DNA of 64,000 bases from Rahnella woolbedingensis (lineage in GTDB: Bacteria; Pseudomonadota; Gammaproteobacteria; Enterobacterales; Enterobacteriaceae), in assembly GCF_003602095.1 (NCBI RefSeq), contig NZ_RAHH01000021.1, positions 1-64,000 of the forward strand. The letters run 5' to 3'. Shown in pieces: positions 18,601 to 27,896 of the stretch (position 1 is the stretch's first letter; each line of letters starts with the position of its first letter). Below the pieces are notes generated by a model. It was not told where the DNA came from. It saw nothing but the letters and a program-made list of their open reading frames with translations, and did not search any database. The translations under genes and the position numbers were made by a program.

Positions 18601-21600
18601 GACGGCGATTTGGGTTACATCAACCACAACGCTGTTCGCCATCTGAACGTGATTGCGGTCGATCCTTCGCTGAATAAGATTGCGTTACCGGATCTGAAAG
18701 TTGCGCTGGTCGAGCAGAAATACATCTCTGTGCTGACCAAACAGGATTCCGGCGTTTACAAATACCAGTCAAAAATGAAAGAAGTGCAGCTGTCGGAACA
18801 GCCGCTGTCGCTGACCGCGCAGGGCAATGACCTGACGCTGGCGACGGATAAACCGGGCGATTTCGTGCTGGTGGTGGAAGATGCAAAAGGCAACGTGCTG
18901 AACCGCATTGGCTACACCGTGGCCGGTAACGCCAATCTGAGCCGTTCACTGGACCGAAATGCCGAGCTGAAACTGAAACTCAATCAGGCGGAATATCAGC
19001 CGGGCGAGGAAATCGAAGTGGCCATCAACGCGCCGTATACCGGCAGCGGGCTGATCACTATCGAGAAAGACAAAGTTTACAGCTGGCAGTGGTTCCACAC
19101 CGATACCACCAGTTCAGTGCAGAAAATCCGCGTTCCTGCGGGAATGGAAGGCAACGGCTACATCAACGTGCAGTTTGTGCGTGATGTGAATTCGAATGAA
19201 ATCTTCATGAGCCCGCTGAGCTACGGCGTGATGCCGTTTAAAATCAGCACTAAAGCGCGGCAGAACTACCTCGAAGTTGATGCGCCGGAAGTGATAAAAC
19301 CGGGTGAAAATCTGGCGATGACGGTGATGACGGACGGTCCGCAGCAGGTCGCGCTATTTGCTGTCGATGAGGGGATTTTGCAGGTGGCACGTTATCGCCT
19401 GAAAGATCCGCTGGAATACTTCTTCCGCAAGCGCGAGCTGGGTGTGGAAAGCTCGCAAATTCTCGACCTTATCCTGCCGGAATTCAGCAAGCTGATGCAG
19501 CTGGCCGCAGCGCCGGGCGGGGATGCCGGTGAAGGGCTGGATCTGAACGTCAATCCGTTCAAGCGTAAGCGCGATAAACCGGTGGCGTACTGGTCAGGCA
19601 TTACTGAAGTGAACGGCGAGAAGCAGTTTGATTATCAGGTGCCGGATTACTTCAACGGTAAAATCCGCGTGATGGCAATTTCAGTCACACCGGACAAAAT
19701 CGGTAAGGCGCAGACTTCTGCGACCGTGCGCGATAACTTCATCATGACGCCGAATGTGCCGTCGATGGTGGCACCGGGTGATGAGTTTGATGTCAGCGTC
19801 GGGGTCAGCAATAACCTCGAAGGGCTGAACGGAAAAAGCGTTCCGGTAGCAATTCACCTGAGTGTGCCGCCGCAGCTGGAAGTGGTGGGCAATGCCGATC
19901 AGAAGCTGTCGCTGGCCGAAAAACGTGAAGGCGTAATCAACTTCCGCCTGCGCGCCAAAGCCTTGCCGGGCGATGCGCCGCTGGTGTTTGAAGCCCGGGT
20001 TGTCGATGAAAAATATGCCGATAAAACCAGCCGCCGTACCATCAGCACGTCGGTGCGTCCGGCGATGCCATTCCGTACACAGTCGGTGATGGGACGCATG
20101 AGCGGCAGCAGCCAGAATGTTGCTAATCTGCGTCAGATGTTTGATGCCTATGCGGTGCGGACTGCGGCGGTCTCCAACTCGCCGCTGGTGCTGACCAGCG
20201 GGTTGTCACAGTATCTGGCGGACTATCCGTATTACTGTTCTGAGCAGATTGTCAGCCGTTCCGTTCCGCTGATCCTCGGCGCGCTTCATCCGGAGATGAA
20301 AGGCGTGCAGAGTCAGGCACAAAGCAGCAAGCAGCTGAAAGATATGCTGGCGGTGCTGCGTTCACGTCAGAATGACAGCGGCGCAATTGGCCTGTGGCGT
20401 TCGTCGCCGCAAACTGATCCGTTCGTCACGCCTTATGTGGTGCAATATCTGCTGGAAGCTAAAGCCGCGGGCGTCGCCTTACCGGCTGGTATGCTCGAAG
20501 AGGCCAATTCGGCGCTGCGTGAACTGGCTGCGAATCAGAATGATGATTTGTATACGCTTCGTCTGCGCGCCTGGGCGGTGTATCTGCTGACGCGCCAGGG
20601 TGAAATCACCACCAGTTCGCTGGCCTCGGTGCAGGACACCTTGCAGCAACGTTATCCGGACACCTGGAAAACCGATCTGAGCGCGATGTATCTGGCCTCG
20701 TCTTATCGTCTGCTGAAAATGGATGATGAAGCGAACACGCTGTTGCAGCCGACGTGGAAACAGCTGAGCAAGGCGTATGACAAAGCCTGGTGGACGCAGA
20801 GTTACTTTGATCCGCTGGTGCAGGACGCGACGCGGCTGTATCTGATCACCCGTCACTTCCCGGAAAAAGTCTCCGCCATGCCGCCGCAGGTGCTGGAAAA
20901 TATGGTCAAAGCGCTGAAAGAGGAACGTTACACGACGTATTCTTCGGCGATGAGTATTCTGGCGCTGGAGAGTTATTCTGCCGAAGTCGCGGCACAGGCC
21001 AAGGCACCGGACGCGCTGAAAATCACGCAGTTAAGTAAAACCAAAAATGTGGAACCGCAGCTGATTTCTCAGGTTCAGGGGCTGTTTGCCAAAGCGAATT
21101 TCACCGCGGATGCGCAGGCACTTCGCATTGAAAACGGCAACGATGCGCCCGCCTGGTATGTGGTGACGCAGGCCGGTTATGACTTGTCCCCGCCGAAGAA
21201 AGCGATTTCACGTGGTCTGGAGATCACCCGCGATTATACGGATGAAAAAGGCAATGCGGTCACGCAGGTCACACTGGGACAGAAGATCAATGTGCATCTG
21301 AAAATCCGTGCTAATTCAGCGGAAGGCCAAAGCAATCTGGCGATTGTTGATTTGCTGCCGGGCGGATTTGAAGTGGTTCAGCAAACGCCACCGGAACCGG
21401 AATCTGACAGCAGCGACGAAAACAGCGATGCACAAGCTTCTGCTTCGTGGCAGTCACCGCTGGCGGCGTCGGGTTCTACCTGGGCGCCGGATTTCAGCGA
21501 TATTCGTGAAGACCGGGTGGTGATTTATGGCAGCGCCAGCACCGATGTGCAGGAGTTTGTGTATCAGATAAAAGCCACCAACACCGGCAGTTTTGTGATC

Positions 21601-21711
21601 CCGCCTGCTTACGGTGAAGCGATGTACGACCGCGACGTTCAGGCACTTTCCGTCAGTGATAAAAAACTGGTTGTCGTGCCAGCCGATGAAGCGGCTGTGG
21701 CTAAAAAATAA
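15679..21711 (+). CDS. Giant membrane-anchored alpha-2-macroglobulin family protein with thioester motif
   Basis: 2010 residues, considerably longer than E. coli YfhM (about 1650). A basic, amphipathic N-terminus (1-68) precedes one transmembrane helix (about 70-92), so the bulk is periplasmic and anchored without a lipobox. Repeated macroglobulin (MG) beta domains follow, with the family signature DRGVYRPGDT at about 737. The thioester motif is intact: CSEQ at 1520-1523 inside an alpha-helical TED domain. The C-terminal ~200 residues look like a receptor-binding-type domain. Bacterial A2Ms are thought to trap attacking proteases, and the gene is followed 57 bases later by pbpC, the typical pairing. 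The start ATG has only a weak ribosome-binding site. Confidence 0.93.
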   Translation: MDLLKFLLRLPFTLIKGLLRVLAFVFGLLGRIVKPIVGNIDWRAPAWWTAMSGGLKRGFTRLEGGVDKYPKAISLAILVLLCAAGAGFYGWHWWLNRPQPIEPAPMVYQDTSVRISGPEAINYAAQKPAPQQAIFTFRNSVAPITDVGKVVEKGISLKPSTEGEWKWVSGYALVFTPKNPLPMGTKYEVNFTPDVLLAPQIKLAKTRYEFTAPAFDYQLGQAEYYQDPQDPQKRSAIFNVKFNAPVDVASFEKQISLGLTEGKAKTESKLNYSVVYDQKKINAWVHSEPLKSLDHGGSVRVTIGEGVKASVPSAPTTQARNGVVSVPTLYSLMVNEASAQVVDADGAKGQRALIVGFSDAVKDKDIRQAVKVWLLPQHNPNDQDEAKGPDDYASWEVDSVENNVLTQSTPLNIQLNEAESDYQPQFSFRFDAPAHRAMLVEIDNILTSSGGYKMPEKVYRIVAVPDYPKSLQFMSQGSLLSVNGDKQISVAARNVPGMRLDIKRVIPSQLQHIVSFKSRQYSSAEFNRLNDEYFTEHFKYQTAVNNDKPGEVNYQGVDLSRYLSTDPSSHRGVFLLTLSEWDPKKKEVKPETDDDGNVYQDDYQSEDEAPAGDSRFVVVTDLGIIAKRSQDKTRDVFVQSIHSGTPVANAKVSVIAKNGVTLLTQMTGADGHVRFPALDVYTSERQPVMFLVEKEGDVSFLPADRNNDRGLDFSRFDVDGEITPNDPRTLSSYLFSDRGVYRPGDTFNIGLITRAADWSNGLAGVPVRAEIHDPRDKLMSTIPLTLGASGFNELSYTTDDNSPTGEWNVYLYLIGKDNESSTLLGHTSVNVKEFEPDQLKVKLQLTPERKQGWVKPSELQANIDVQNLFGTPAQDRRVTSKLTLRPMYPSFDQFPDYAFYENRQNSDGFETELEDRTTDEKGTANIPLDLKSYADATYQLQLLSEAFVAGGGRSVAATARVLVSPYDYLIGVKADGDLGYINHNAVRHLNVIAVDPSLNKIALPDLKVALVEQKYISVLTKQDSGVYKYQSKMKEVQLSEQPLSLTAQGNDLTLATDKPGDFVLVVEDAKGNVLNRIGYTVAGNANLSRSLDRNAELKLKLNQAEYQPGEEIEVAINAPYTGSGLITIEKDKVYSWQWFHTDTTSSVQKIRVPAGMEGNGYINVQFVRDVNSNEIFMSPLSYGVMPFKISTKARQNYLEVDAPEVIKPGENLAMTVMTDGPQQVALFAVDEGILQVARYRLKDPLEYFFRKRELGVESSQILDLILPEFSKLMQLAAAPGGDAGEGLDLNVNPFKRKRDKPVAYWSGITEVNGEKQFDYQVPDYFNGKIRVMAISVTPDKIGKAQTSATVRDNFIMTPNVPSMVAPGDEFDVSVGVSNNLEGLNGKSVPVAIHLSVPPQLEVVGNADQKLSLAEKREGVINFRLRAKALPGDAPLVFEARVVDEKYADKTSRRTISTSVRPAMPFRTQSVMGRMSGSSQNVANLRQMFDAYAVRTAAVSNSPLVLTSGLSQYLADYPYYCSEQIVSRSVPLILGALHPEMKGVQSQAQSSKQLKDMLAVLRSRQNDSGAIGLWRSSPQTDPFVTPYVVQYLLEAKAAGVALPAGMLEEANSALRELAANQNDDLYTLRLRAWAVYLLTRQGEITTSSLASVQDTLQQRYPDTWKTDLSAMYLASSYRLLKMDDEANTLLQPTWKQLSKAYDKAWWTQSYFDPLVQDATRLYLITRHFPEKVSAMPPQVLENMVKALKEERYTTYSSAMSILALESYSAEVAAQAKAPDALKITQLSKTKNVEPQLISQVQGLFAKANFTADAQALRIENGNDAPAWYVVTQAGYDLSPPKKAISRGLEITRDYTDEKGNAVTQVTLGQKINVHLKIRANSAEGQSNLAIVDLLPGGFEVVQQTPPEPESDSSDENSDAQASASWQSPLAASGSTWAPDFSDIREDRVVIYGSASTDVQEFVYQIKATNTGSFVIPPAYGEAMYDRDVQALSVSDKKLVVVPADEAAVAKK

Positions 21712-21723
21712 CAAAACGCAGTA

Positions 21724-21745
21724 GCCCCGTCGTTCACGGCGGGGC
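21724..21745. repeat. GC-rich hairpin between the A2M gene and pbpC
   Basis: GCCCCGTCG pairs with CGGCGGGGC (one G-U pair) around loop TTCA, 13 bases after the A2M stop. No T-tract follows, so it more likely attenuates or processes the joint transcript than ends it. Confidence 0.5.
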
Positions 21746-21767
21746 GTAACCTGTTCTGAGTAGCAAG

Positions 21768-24137
21768 ATGATCTCTTTTCCTGCCTTTTCCATAACAGCA
21801 AAACGTCTGCTGCAAAATATCGCGATGGCGGTATTTTTACTGGCGCTGATCGTACTGGCTTGCCGGCTCTGGCCGCATCCGCCTCTTTCTCAGGGACAAC
21901 CCTTTTCCTCAACTTATTACGACCGGCAGGGCACGCTGATGCGTATCACGCTGGCTAATGACGATCGTTATCGTTTGTGGACGCCGCTTGAGCAAATTTC
22001 GCCGCTGGCGGTGAAAGGACTGTTGCTGCATGAAGACCGCTGGTTTTACTACAATCCCGGTTTCAATCCGTTCAGCCTGATGCGTGGATTCTGGCGCAGT
22101 TATGTGGCGGGCGGAAAAATGCAGGGCGGATCGACCATCACCATGCAGCTGGCGCGTATGCACTGGCATCTGAATACCCGTACGCCGTCGGGCAAGATTT
22201 TGCAGGTCCTGCGGGCGATACAGCTTGAGCTGAGCTATTCCAAACACGACATTCTCGAAGCCTATCTGAACTATGCGCCCTACGGTCGCAACATTGAGAG
22301 TATCGGTGCGGCCAGCCTGATATATTTCGATAAAGCGCCAAAAGACCTGACCTTGCCGGAAGCGCTGACGCTGGCGGTTTTGCCGCAATCACCGAGTTAT
22401 CGCATTGACCCCAAAACCGGCGTTATCGGCAGTGCGCTGATACAGGCGAGAAACCGGCTTTTCATCCGCTGGCAAAATCATTACGCCACAGACAGCAGTC
22501 AGATTTCCCTGTTCAGATTGCCACTGGCGCTGCGTCAGCCGGAACAGATGCCCTATATCGCGCCGCATTTTATCGAGCAGCTTCGTCAGCAGAATCAGCA
22601 GTTTGCCGGTATTGATACCCGGACTGACACCACGATAGACGCCGGTTTGCAGCGGCTGGCAGAGAGACAGGTCAACGCGTTTATTACCCGCAACCAAAGC
22701 CGTGGTATTCACAACGCCGCCGTTTTACTGGTCGATACCCGCGATATGGGCGTGCGTGCGCTGGTCGGTTCCGCCGACTATTACAACCGCGACATTCAGG
22801 GGCAGGTGAACGGTACTAATGCCAAACGCTCGCCGGGCTCAGCGCTCAAGCCCTTTATTTATGCGCTGGGGATGGAGCAGGGCGTGTTACATCCGATGAC
22901 CATCCTGAAAGACGTGCCTTCCGCTTTTGGGGCTTACGCGCCGGAGAATTTTGACCGGCGCTTCCTTGGCCCGGTCACTGCCACCGATGCCCTGAATTTC
23001 AGCCGCAATATTCCCGCTGTGTATGTGGCATCCCAGCTGCGCCAGCCGACGTTTTATCAGTTCCTGCGGCTTTCCGGCGTGGCGGATATGGCCAGTGAAA
23101 ACCATTACGGCCTGTCGCTGGTGCTGGGCGGCGGTGAAGTGACGATGCAGGAACTGGCAAAACTGTACGCATTGCTGGCAAACCGCGGCGTGCTGCAACC
23201 ACTGCGCATGCAAAAAAACGATCCGCAACTGACGACTTCTGTCCGGTTGCTGAGTGAAGAGGCCAGCTTTATGACGCTGGATATGCTGCGTCAGCATCGC
23301 CGTCCGGGCGATACGCTGGCTCAGGCGCCGTCCTCGTTGCCGGTGTACTGGAAAACTGGCACGTCCTGGGGCTTTCGCGATGCATGGAGTGTCGGTATTT
23401 TCGGGCCTTACGTGTTAGTGGTATGGGAGGGGAACTTCGACAGCAAAGGCAATAACGTGTTTGTCGGTGCCGACGCCGCCGCGCCGCTGTTCTTCAACAT
23501 TATCGACAGCATTACCGCCAGTTACCCTGCGTTGCAGGAGCCTAAACGCCCCTTTCCAAAAGGACTGAAGCGGGTAGATATCTGCCTGGCCAGCGGTGAT
23601 TTACCGACGCCGTGGTGCCAGCAGAAAGGGAAAACCTGGTTTATTCCCGGCAAGTCTCCGATAAAAGTCGATACCGTATACCGGCCGGTGCGCCTTGATA
23701 AACTGACCGGAGAAGTCGCCTGCCCGCCTTATGACGAGGACGAAACCCGTACGGAAGTGTTTGAGTTCTGGCCATCGGATCTGGCTAACGTTTTTGCTCA
23801 GGCCGGATTACCTAAACGCAAACCGCCGGTGAACCACTGCAAAGATGAGGGCGTGGACGTGAGCGGCAATCCGCCGCGCATTACCTCGCCACTGAAAAAT
23901 ACCACTTATACGCTGCGCCAGTCTCAGCAGGGTCGCGACCGGATTTCCTTTAACGCCGTAACCGATGCGGACAGTAAAACGGTGTACTGGTTTGTCGATG
24001 ATATTTACCTTGGCAGTTCGGCCAGCAAATCCGCCATCGACTGGCAACCCATTAATAACGGGCAATACCGCATCCGCGCCGTGGACGATCACGGACGCGC
24101 TGACAGCCGGTTAATCAGTATTGAGATTGTGAACTGA
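21768..24137 (+). CDS. pbpC: Penicillin-binding protein 1C
   Basis: 789 residues, class A PBP. Transmembrane helix at about 15-35; glycosyltransferase 51 domain with the catalytic Glu89 in LLHEDRWFY and GGSTITMQLAR; transpeptidase domain with SALK (Ser358, Lys361) and KTGTS (529-533); C-terminal BiPBP-C domain from about 690. It polymerises and may cross-link peptidoglycan at the outer face of the inner membrane. Known to be genetically linked to bacterial A2M genes, with the proposed role of repairing the wall after breach. Confidence 0.96.
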   Translation: MISFPAFSITAKRLLQNIAMAVFLLALIVLACRLWPHPPLSQGQPFSSTYYDRQGTLMRITLANDDRYRLWTPLEQISPLAVKGLLLHEDRWFYYNPGFNPFSLMRGFWRSYVAGGKMQGGSTITMQLARMHWHLNTRTPSGKILQVLRAIQLELSYSKHDILEAYLNYAPYGRNIESIGAASLIYFDKAPKDLTLPEALTLAVLPQSPSYRIDPKTGVIGSALIQARNRLFIRWQNHYATDSSQISLFRLPLALRQPEQMPYIAPHFIEQLRQQNQQFAGIDTRTDTTIDAGLQRLAERQVNAFITRNQSRGIHNAAVLLVDTRDMGVRALVGSADYYNRDIQGQVNGTNAKRSPGSALKPFIYALGMEQGVLHPMTILKDVPSAFGAYAPENFDRRFLGPVTATDALNFSRNIPAVYVASQLRQPTFYQFLRLSGVADMASENHYGLSLVLGGGEVTMQELAKLYALLANRGVLQPLRMQKNDPQLTTSVRLLSEEASFMTLDMLRQHRRPGDTLAQAPSSLPVYWKTGTSWGFRDAWSVGIFGPYVLVVWEGNFDSKGNNVFVGADAAAPLFFNIIDSITASYPALQEPKRPFPKGLKRVDICLASGDLPTPWCQQKGKTWFIPGKSPIKVDTVYRPVRLDKLTGEVACPPYDEDETRTEVFEFWPSDLANVFAQAGLPKRKPPVNHCKDEGVDVSGNPPRITSPLKNTTYTLRQSQQGRDRISFNAVTDADSKTVYWFVDDIYLGSSASKSAIDWQPINNGQYRIRAVDDHGRADSRLISIEIVN

Positions 24138-24145
24138 GGGATCTG

Positions 24146-24174
24146 GCCGCGCACATTAGAGAGTGTTGCGCGGC
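24146..24174. repeat. Hairpin between convergent pbpC and fimbrial operon
   Basis: GCCGCGCA and TGCGCGGC flank a 13-base spacer in the 49-base gap between two convergent genes. Probably a shared transcription stop, though no T-run is present on either side. Confidence 0.5.
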
Positions 24175-24186
24175 ACAATGACCGCT

Positions 24187-25290
24187 TCAGCGTATGTCCA
24201 CTCTCAGGGTGGCCATTGCCTGGAATTCACCGGTATCCAGTTCGCCACCCACCAGATTTATCGGCATTGCAGTCAGCGTAATTTTGCCTAGTCCGTTTTG
24301 ATTCATCGGTAAAACGCCTTGCTGGAAGGGCACATAAATTCCTGAAGCATCCTCAACGACAATGCCAATATCTGCTTTATTGTCAGAAGGCCTGCGCCGG
24401 GCAACCAGATAATATTGATTTTCCACGTCTGCTCCGTCTAGCAGCATCAGTAATTTGTCGCCTGTTGGGATCGCCGGCAATCCCTGAGATGAGCAGTCGT
24501 ATTTGATATCAAATGTCACTGGCCGGTAATTATCCGGTGCATTATTCAATTTAGTGAAGTGGCTGGCCTGAATGGTACCGAAATTAACTGAGATAACTTC
24601 ACCCTGATTGATTTCACAGCTTTGTGGGGCAGTCAGTGTCCCGCTGATATACAGAATAGCGACAGGAGAACCTAGCGGTGGCGCGCTTGTCGCTGTTGTT
24701 GCCGAGGAGGCATAAACTCTGGCAATTTCTGTTCGTGGGATATCGATTTCCCCCACAAATGGGGTCGTGAGATAAAACGTCAGAACCCCTTGCGAGCCGG
24801 TGACAAAGGTATCCTGAGTCTTTTGCTGCTGACAAATGCCAGTGCCGTCTTTGTCCCAGTGATGGATACCGTCACTGACGGCTTTACTGGTGGGGACGGT
24901 CACATCACCATTTTTGGGGAGAGTAATTTGTGTCATCAGATCAAGATGATCACTAATTTTATAGTAATTGGTCGCATGTCCGAGCGGCAGGGAGGACACA
25001 AGGCTATACATGATGAGTACACCGTTGGCACCGGAGGCATCTGAATCCGAGCAATTACAGCTGATGTGATAGCTTTGCTGAGGGCTGTTCATCGCCTGAG
25101 CGAAGGATGCACCTTTGACATTATCCTGTCTGAGCAAATTACGTATCAGCGAATTTTCATAAGACACAGCGCTGCCATTCGTTGGTTCACAAGTCGCAGC
25201 CCCCGCCCGAACCTGCGCAGAGTACATCCCCGCGAGAAACGCAGTCACTAAGAACAAAGCGACGGATATTTCGCGTCTGGTTATTTTCAT
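24187..25290 (-). CDS. Fimbrial tip adhesin / minor subunit
   Basis: 367 residues. Signal peptide about 1-29 (basic start, hydrophobic core, cut after AGA or similar), then a roughly 190-residue N-terminal lectin-like part with several cysteines, and a C-terminal pilin domain from about residue 215 (SGTLTAPQSCEINQGEVISVNFG) ending in the donor-strand type MATLRVDIR. Two-domain architecture and position as last gene of the operon indicate a tip adhesin. The receptor is unknown. An AAGGAAAT ribosome-binding site precedes the start, 10 bases after the usher stop. Confidence 0.88.
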   Translation of the reverse strand: MKITRREISVALFLVTAFLAGMYSAQVRAGAATCEPTNGSAVSYENSLIRNLLRQDNVKGASFAQAMNSPQQSYHISCNCSDSDASGANGVLIMYSLVSSLPLGHATNYYKISDHLDLMTQITLPKNGDVTVPTSKAVSDGIHHWDKDGTGICQQQKTQDTFVTGSQGVLTFYLTTPFVGEIDIPRTEIARVYASSATTATSAPPLGSPVAILYISGTLTAPQSCEINQGEVISVNFGTIQASHFTKLNNAPDNYRPVTFDIKYDCSSQGLPAIPTGDKLLMLLDGADVENQYYLVARRRPSDNKADIGIVVEDASGIYVPFQQGVLPMNQNGLGKITLTAMPINLVGGELDTGEFQAMATLRVDIR

Positions 25291-25300
25291 GTGAATTTCC

Positions 25301-27841
25301 TTAAAGACATAAGGCTGTAACGGACTGAATCTGAGAAGCTGCTGGTTGCAGATTAAGCGTGGCTTTACACTGCTGACTGGCGGAAGTTCCCCATTTCACG
25401 TGTATAACCGTCGGTTCATCCGTTTTGATCCCGGATAAATACAACACGCCACCATCATCAACGATGTTTTCCAGAGTCTGATCTTCGCTCACAGCGACTG
25501 CGCCAAAAGGCACTTTTTTACCGGCCGGCCGGGTAAGCGTAATCAGCGCGCGAACGCCAACGTGTGCATCAAAGTGTGCGACGACCATGGCCCCTTTATT
25601 CGGAATGACCAGTTCAGAGTTTTGCGTAACATCGACATCGGCGGGCAACGTGGTTGTGTCCAGCATGATGTGATTTTCGGTATAAGACGTGAGATAAGGC
25701 ACTATGGCGAAACCGCGCCAGTCGGTTTTGACACCGGGGATATTTTGGACACGCGCGCCGCTCGCTCCGTTGGTATCAATCAGTGCAAACGAATCCCCTA
25801 ATGGCTGGGAAAGTGTGATGCCATGGGAATGCCCGACAATTCCGCCGGCCAGACCATAGCTGTTTTGCTGCGAATCCTTATCGTAGTAATAGCCGGTATT
25901 GAGCGTGCCGTACGCCGAACGATAAGAGGCATTCAGGCTGCTGCTATCACTGCCACCCTGATCAGCATGACTTTGCTGTAGTGAGTAACTGAGGCGATTA
26001 TCATCAAGTAAGGTGCCAGTGAGTCCGGCTTGCTGCCGGGTTTCTGCTCTTTTCTGATGGGTGGCATTGTAAGTAGCCCAACTATTCGGCAGCCAGCGGC
26101 TTAGCGGAATGCGGATATTCAGAGCTACCTGTTGATCATCATCTTCTCCCTGCAATTTGCTGTAGGAGTAAGAAACGTTATAGCTGACTCCATTCAGGCT
26201 GGTGTTGAGTCCGAACGAGAGGTTTTTTTCCTGCTCACTCTCGCCCCAGTATCTTTGCTGATAGGCCGTAACATATATGCTGGCTCCCTCCCATATCGTC
26301 TGGTTAATGCTGAGCTGCAGCTTGCTGCGTTTATGACTATCTTGTGAATCATCGTCATTTTGGCGCTGATTGGCCTCATCAAAATCATAGAATTCACTGG
26401 TCGAATAGCGGTAACTGGCGAGGGTGAGATTAGTATCAGTCGATTCAACGTTTTTTGAATATTGAATGCGATAGGACTGCCCGCTGTCGCTTTGTCCGTT
26501 GTCTCGCCGGGTTTGCGCGTGGGTCATATCGAAAGAAACAGATCCCAGAGACAGCAAGCTAAACCCTGTACCCACTATGGCGGAAAGATAATCTGGCGAA
26601 GCTAGTGTGCCGGCGTAAACGGTAATTTCGTTCGAGATGCCATAAATCACCGTTCCCTGTGCGAAATCAGGTTCCTTATCCTCATTATCCGTAGAGCGAT
26701 ATTTCCCGACAGTGGTGCTGTATTTAAGGCGACCGGGACGTTGCATGATCGGTACCGCGGAAAACGGTTGATTGAATTTACGTTCGCTGCCATCGGCTTC
26801 TTTGATGGTGACTTCCATGTCGCCACTATATGAAGAGGGGTATAAATCATTTATCTCAAAGGCACCCGGCGCGACATAGCTTTGATAAATAATGTAGCCA
26901 TCCTGGCGGACGGTAACCTCTGCGTTAGAACTGGCAATACCCCGGATAGTTGGGGCAAACCCACGCTGGCTGTTAGGGAGCATATTGTCGTCTGAGGCGA
27001 GCTGAATCCCCGTAAACTGTAAACTGGGAAATAAATCACCAGGAGTTGCGCTCTCCCCGATGAGTAGTTGGGATTTGAGCCGCTTGATGTCTCTCTGGAC
27101 ATAGCTGGCGATGGCATCCCAGCTTTGCTGACCGTCACTGCTGCTGTAAGTGCTGTAGTTACGAAAGCGCCATGCGCCGGCGTTAAACCCATTTTGCAGG
27201 TTCAGATATTGGTTTGAGTCATCAGTGCCATTTCGACTCTTACGCTGAGCCCCTGAAAATGAATAATTGGAAAACAGGACCGGGACACCATCATCCCATC
27301 TTTGGGGGTCAACATAGCCATTCGCTTTTTTATCCATTGCAGCCTGCGGAATGCTGACCTCGAGTTTCATGCGGTTGAAATCCAGAGTGGCAGTTGCCGC
27401 AGGAATATAATTCGTTAAAGGCCCGAGCGGTGCATCGTGCTTATGGTGGGATAATGCCGGAAAAGCATCGACCCGCACACCCAGGGCTCGCAGCAGATCA
27501 GGCGAAATTTGCGGAGCCAACGATCCATCAGGCATCGTGTCATAGCGGATTTTCTGTTGCAGGACTTTGTCATGATTAACATAAATCGCTGTGTCATAGA
27601 CGCCAGGAACTTGGGCTTTATCGCTAAGAGTAAATACCGAGAGGTCGACATTCCCCGTTTCCTGACCTGTACGCTGTAGATAGTTGGGATCAAAATAAAC
27701 TGCTTCTGCAGCCCTCGCCGGTTTAAGCTGCATTGCACAGATATTCACAAAACCCGTTATGCAGAACAGCAAAAAAAAACGGCGCTGATGAATCTGGTGC
27801 CGGCAGCGGGCCGGATGTTTTGGAAACGGAGGGTGAACCAT
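25301..27841 (-). CDS. Fimbrial outer-membrane usher (FimD/PapC family)
   Basis: 846 residues. A long basic signal peptide (about 1-44, cut near ARA-AEAVYFDP), N-terminal periplasmic domain (LSVFTLSDKAQVPGVYDTAIYVN), a 24-strand barrel with the plug domain, and two C-terminal plug-type domains ending with two cysteines. It forms the secretion pore for chaperone-subunit complexes. AGGGA lies 8-9 bases before the ATG. Odd: a run of nine T in the sense strand (plus 27771-27779) falls within the signal-peptide codons, where slippage would shut off the gene. Confidence 0.95.
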   Translation of the reverse strand: MVHPPFPKHPARCRHQIHQRRFFLLFCITGFVNICAMQLKPARAAEAVYFDPNYLQRTGQETGNVDLSVFTLSDKAQVPGVYDTAIYVNHDKVLQQKIRYDTMPDGSLAPQISPDLLRALGVRVDAFPALSHHKHDAPLGPLTNYIPAATATLDFNRMKLEVSIPQAAMDKKANGYVDPQRWDDGVPVLFSNYSFSGAQRKSRNGTDDSNQYLNLQNGFNAGAWRFRNYSTYSSSDGQQSWDAIASYVQRDIKRLKSQLLIGESATPGDLFPSLQFTGIQLASDDNMLPNSQRGFAPTIRGIASSNAEVTVRQDGYIIYQSYVAPGAFEINDLYPSSYSGDMEVTIKEADGSERKFNQPFSAVPIMQRPGRLKYSTTVGKYRSTDNEDKEPDFAQGTVIYGISNEITVYAGTLASPDYLSAIVGTGFSLLSLGSVSFDMTHAQTRRDNGQSDSGQSYRIQYSKNVESTDTNLTLASYRYSTSEFYDFDEANQRQNDDDSQDSHKRSKLQLSINQTIWEGASIYVTAYQQRYWGESEQEKNLSFGLNTSLNGVSYNVSYSYSKLQGEDDDQQVALNIRIPLSRWLPNSWATYNATHQKRAETRQQAGLTGTLLDDNRLSYSLQQSHADQGGSDSSSLNASYRSAYGTLNTGYYYDKDSQQNSYGLAGGIVGHSHGITLSQPLGDSFALIDTNGASGARVQNIPGVKTDWRGFAIVPYLTSYTENHIMLDTTTLPADVDVTQNSELVIPNKGAMVVAHFDAHVGVRALITLTRPAGKKVPFGAVAVSEDQTLENIVDDGGVLYLSGIKTDEPTVIHVKWGTSASQQCKATLNLQPAASQIQSVTALCL
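27771..27779 (-). repeat. Homopolymer T9 inside the usher signal-peptide region
   Basis: Nine consecutive A on the plus strand (T9 in the coding sense), encoding part of R-R-F-F-L-L. Currently in frame. Loss or gain of one base would truncate the usher at about residue 30. Confidence 0.7.
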
Positions 27842-27896
27842 TGTTATCGTCCCTGAACTTCAAAAGGCTTGCCTGACTGATTGTTTTTTGTGGCTG

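Noticed and set aside
17518-18642. 374-codon antisense frame in the A2M gene
   Set aside because: Shadow frame with Arg/Gln/His-rich composition and no recognisable domain.
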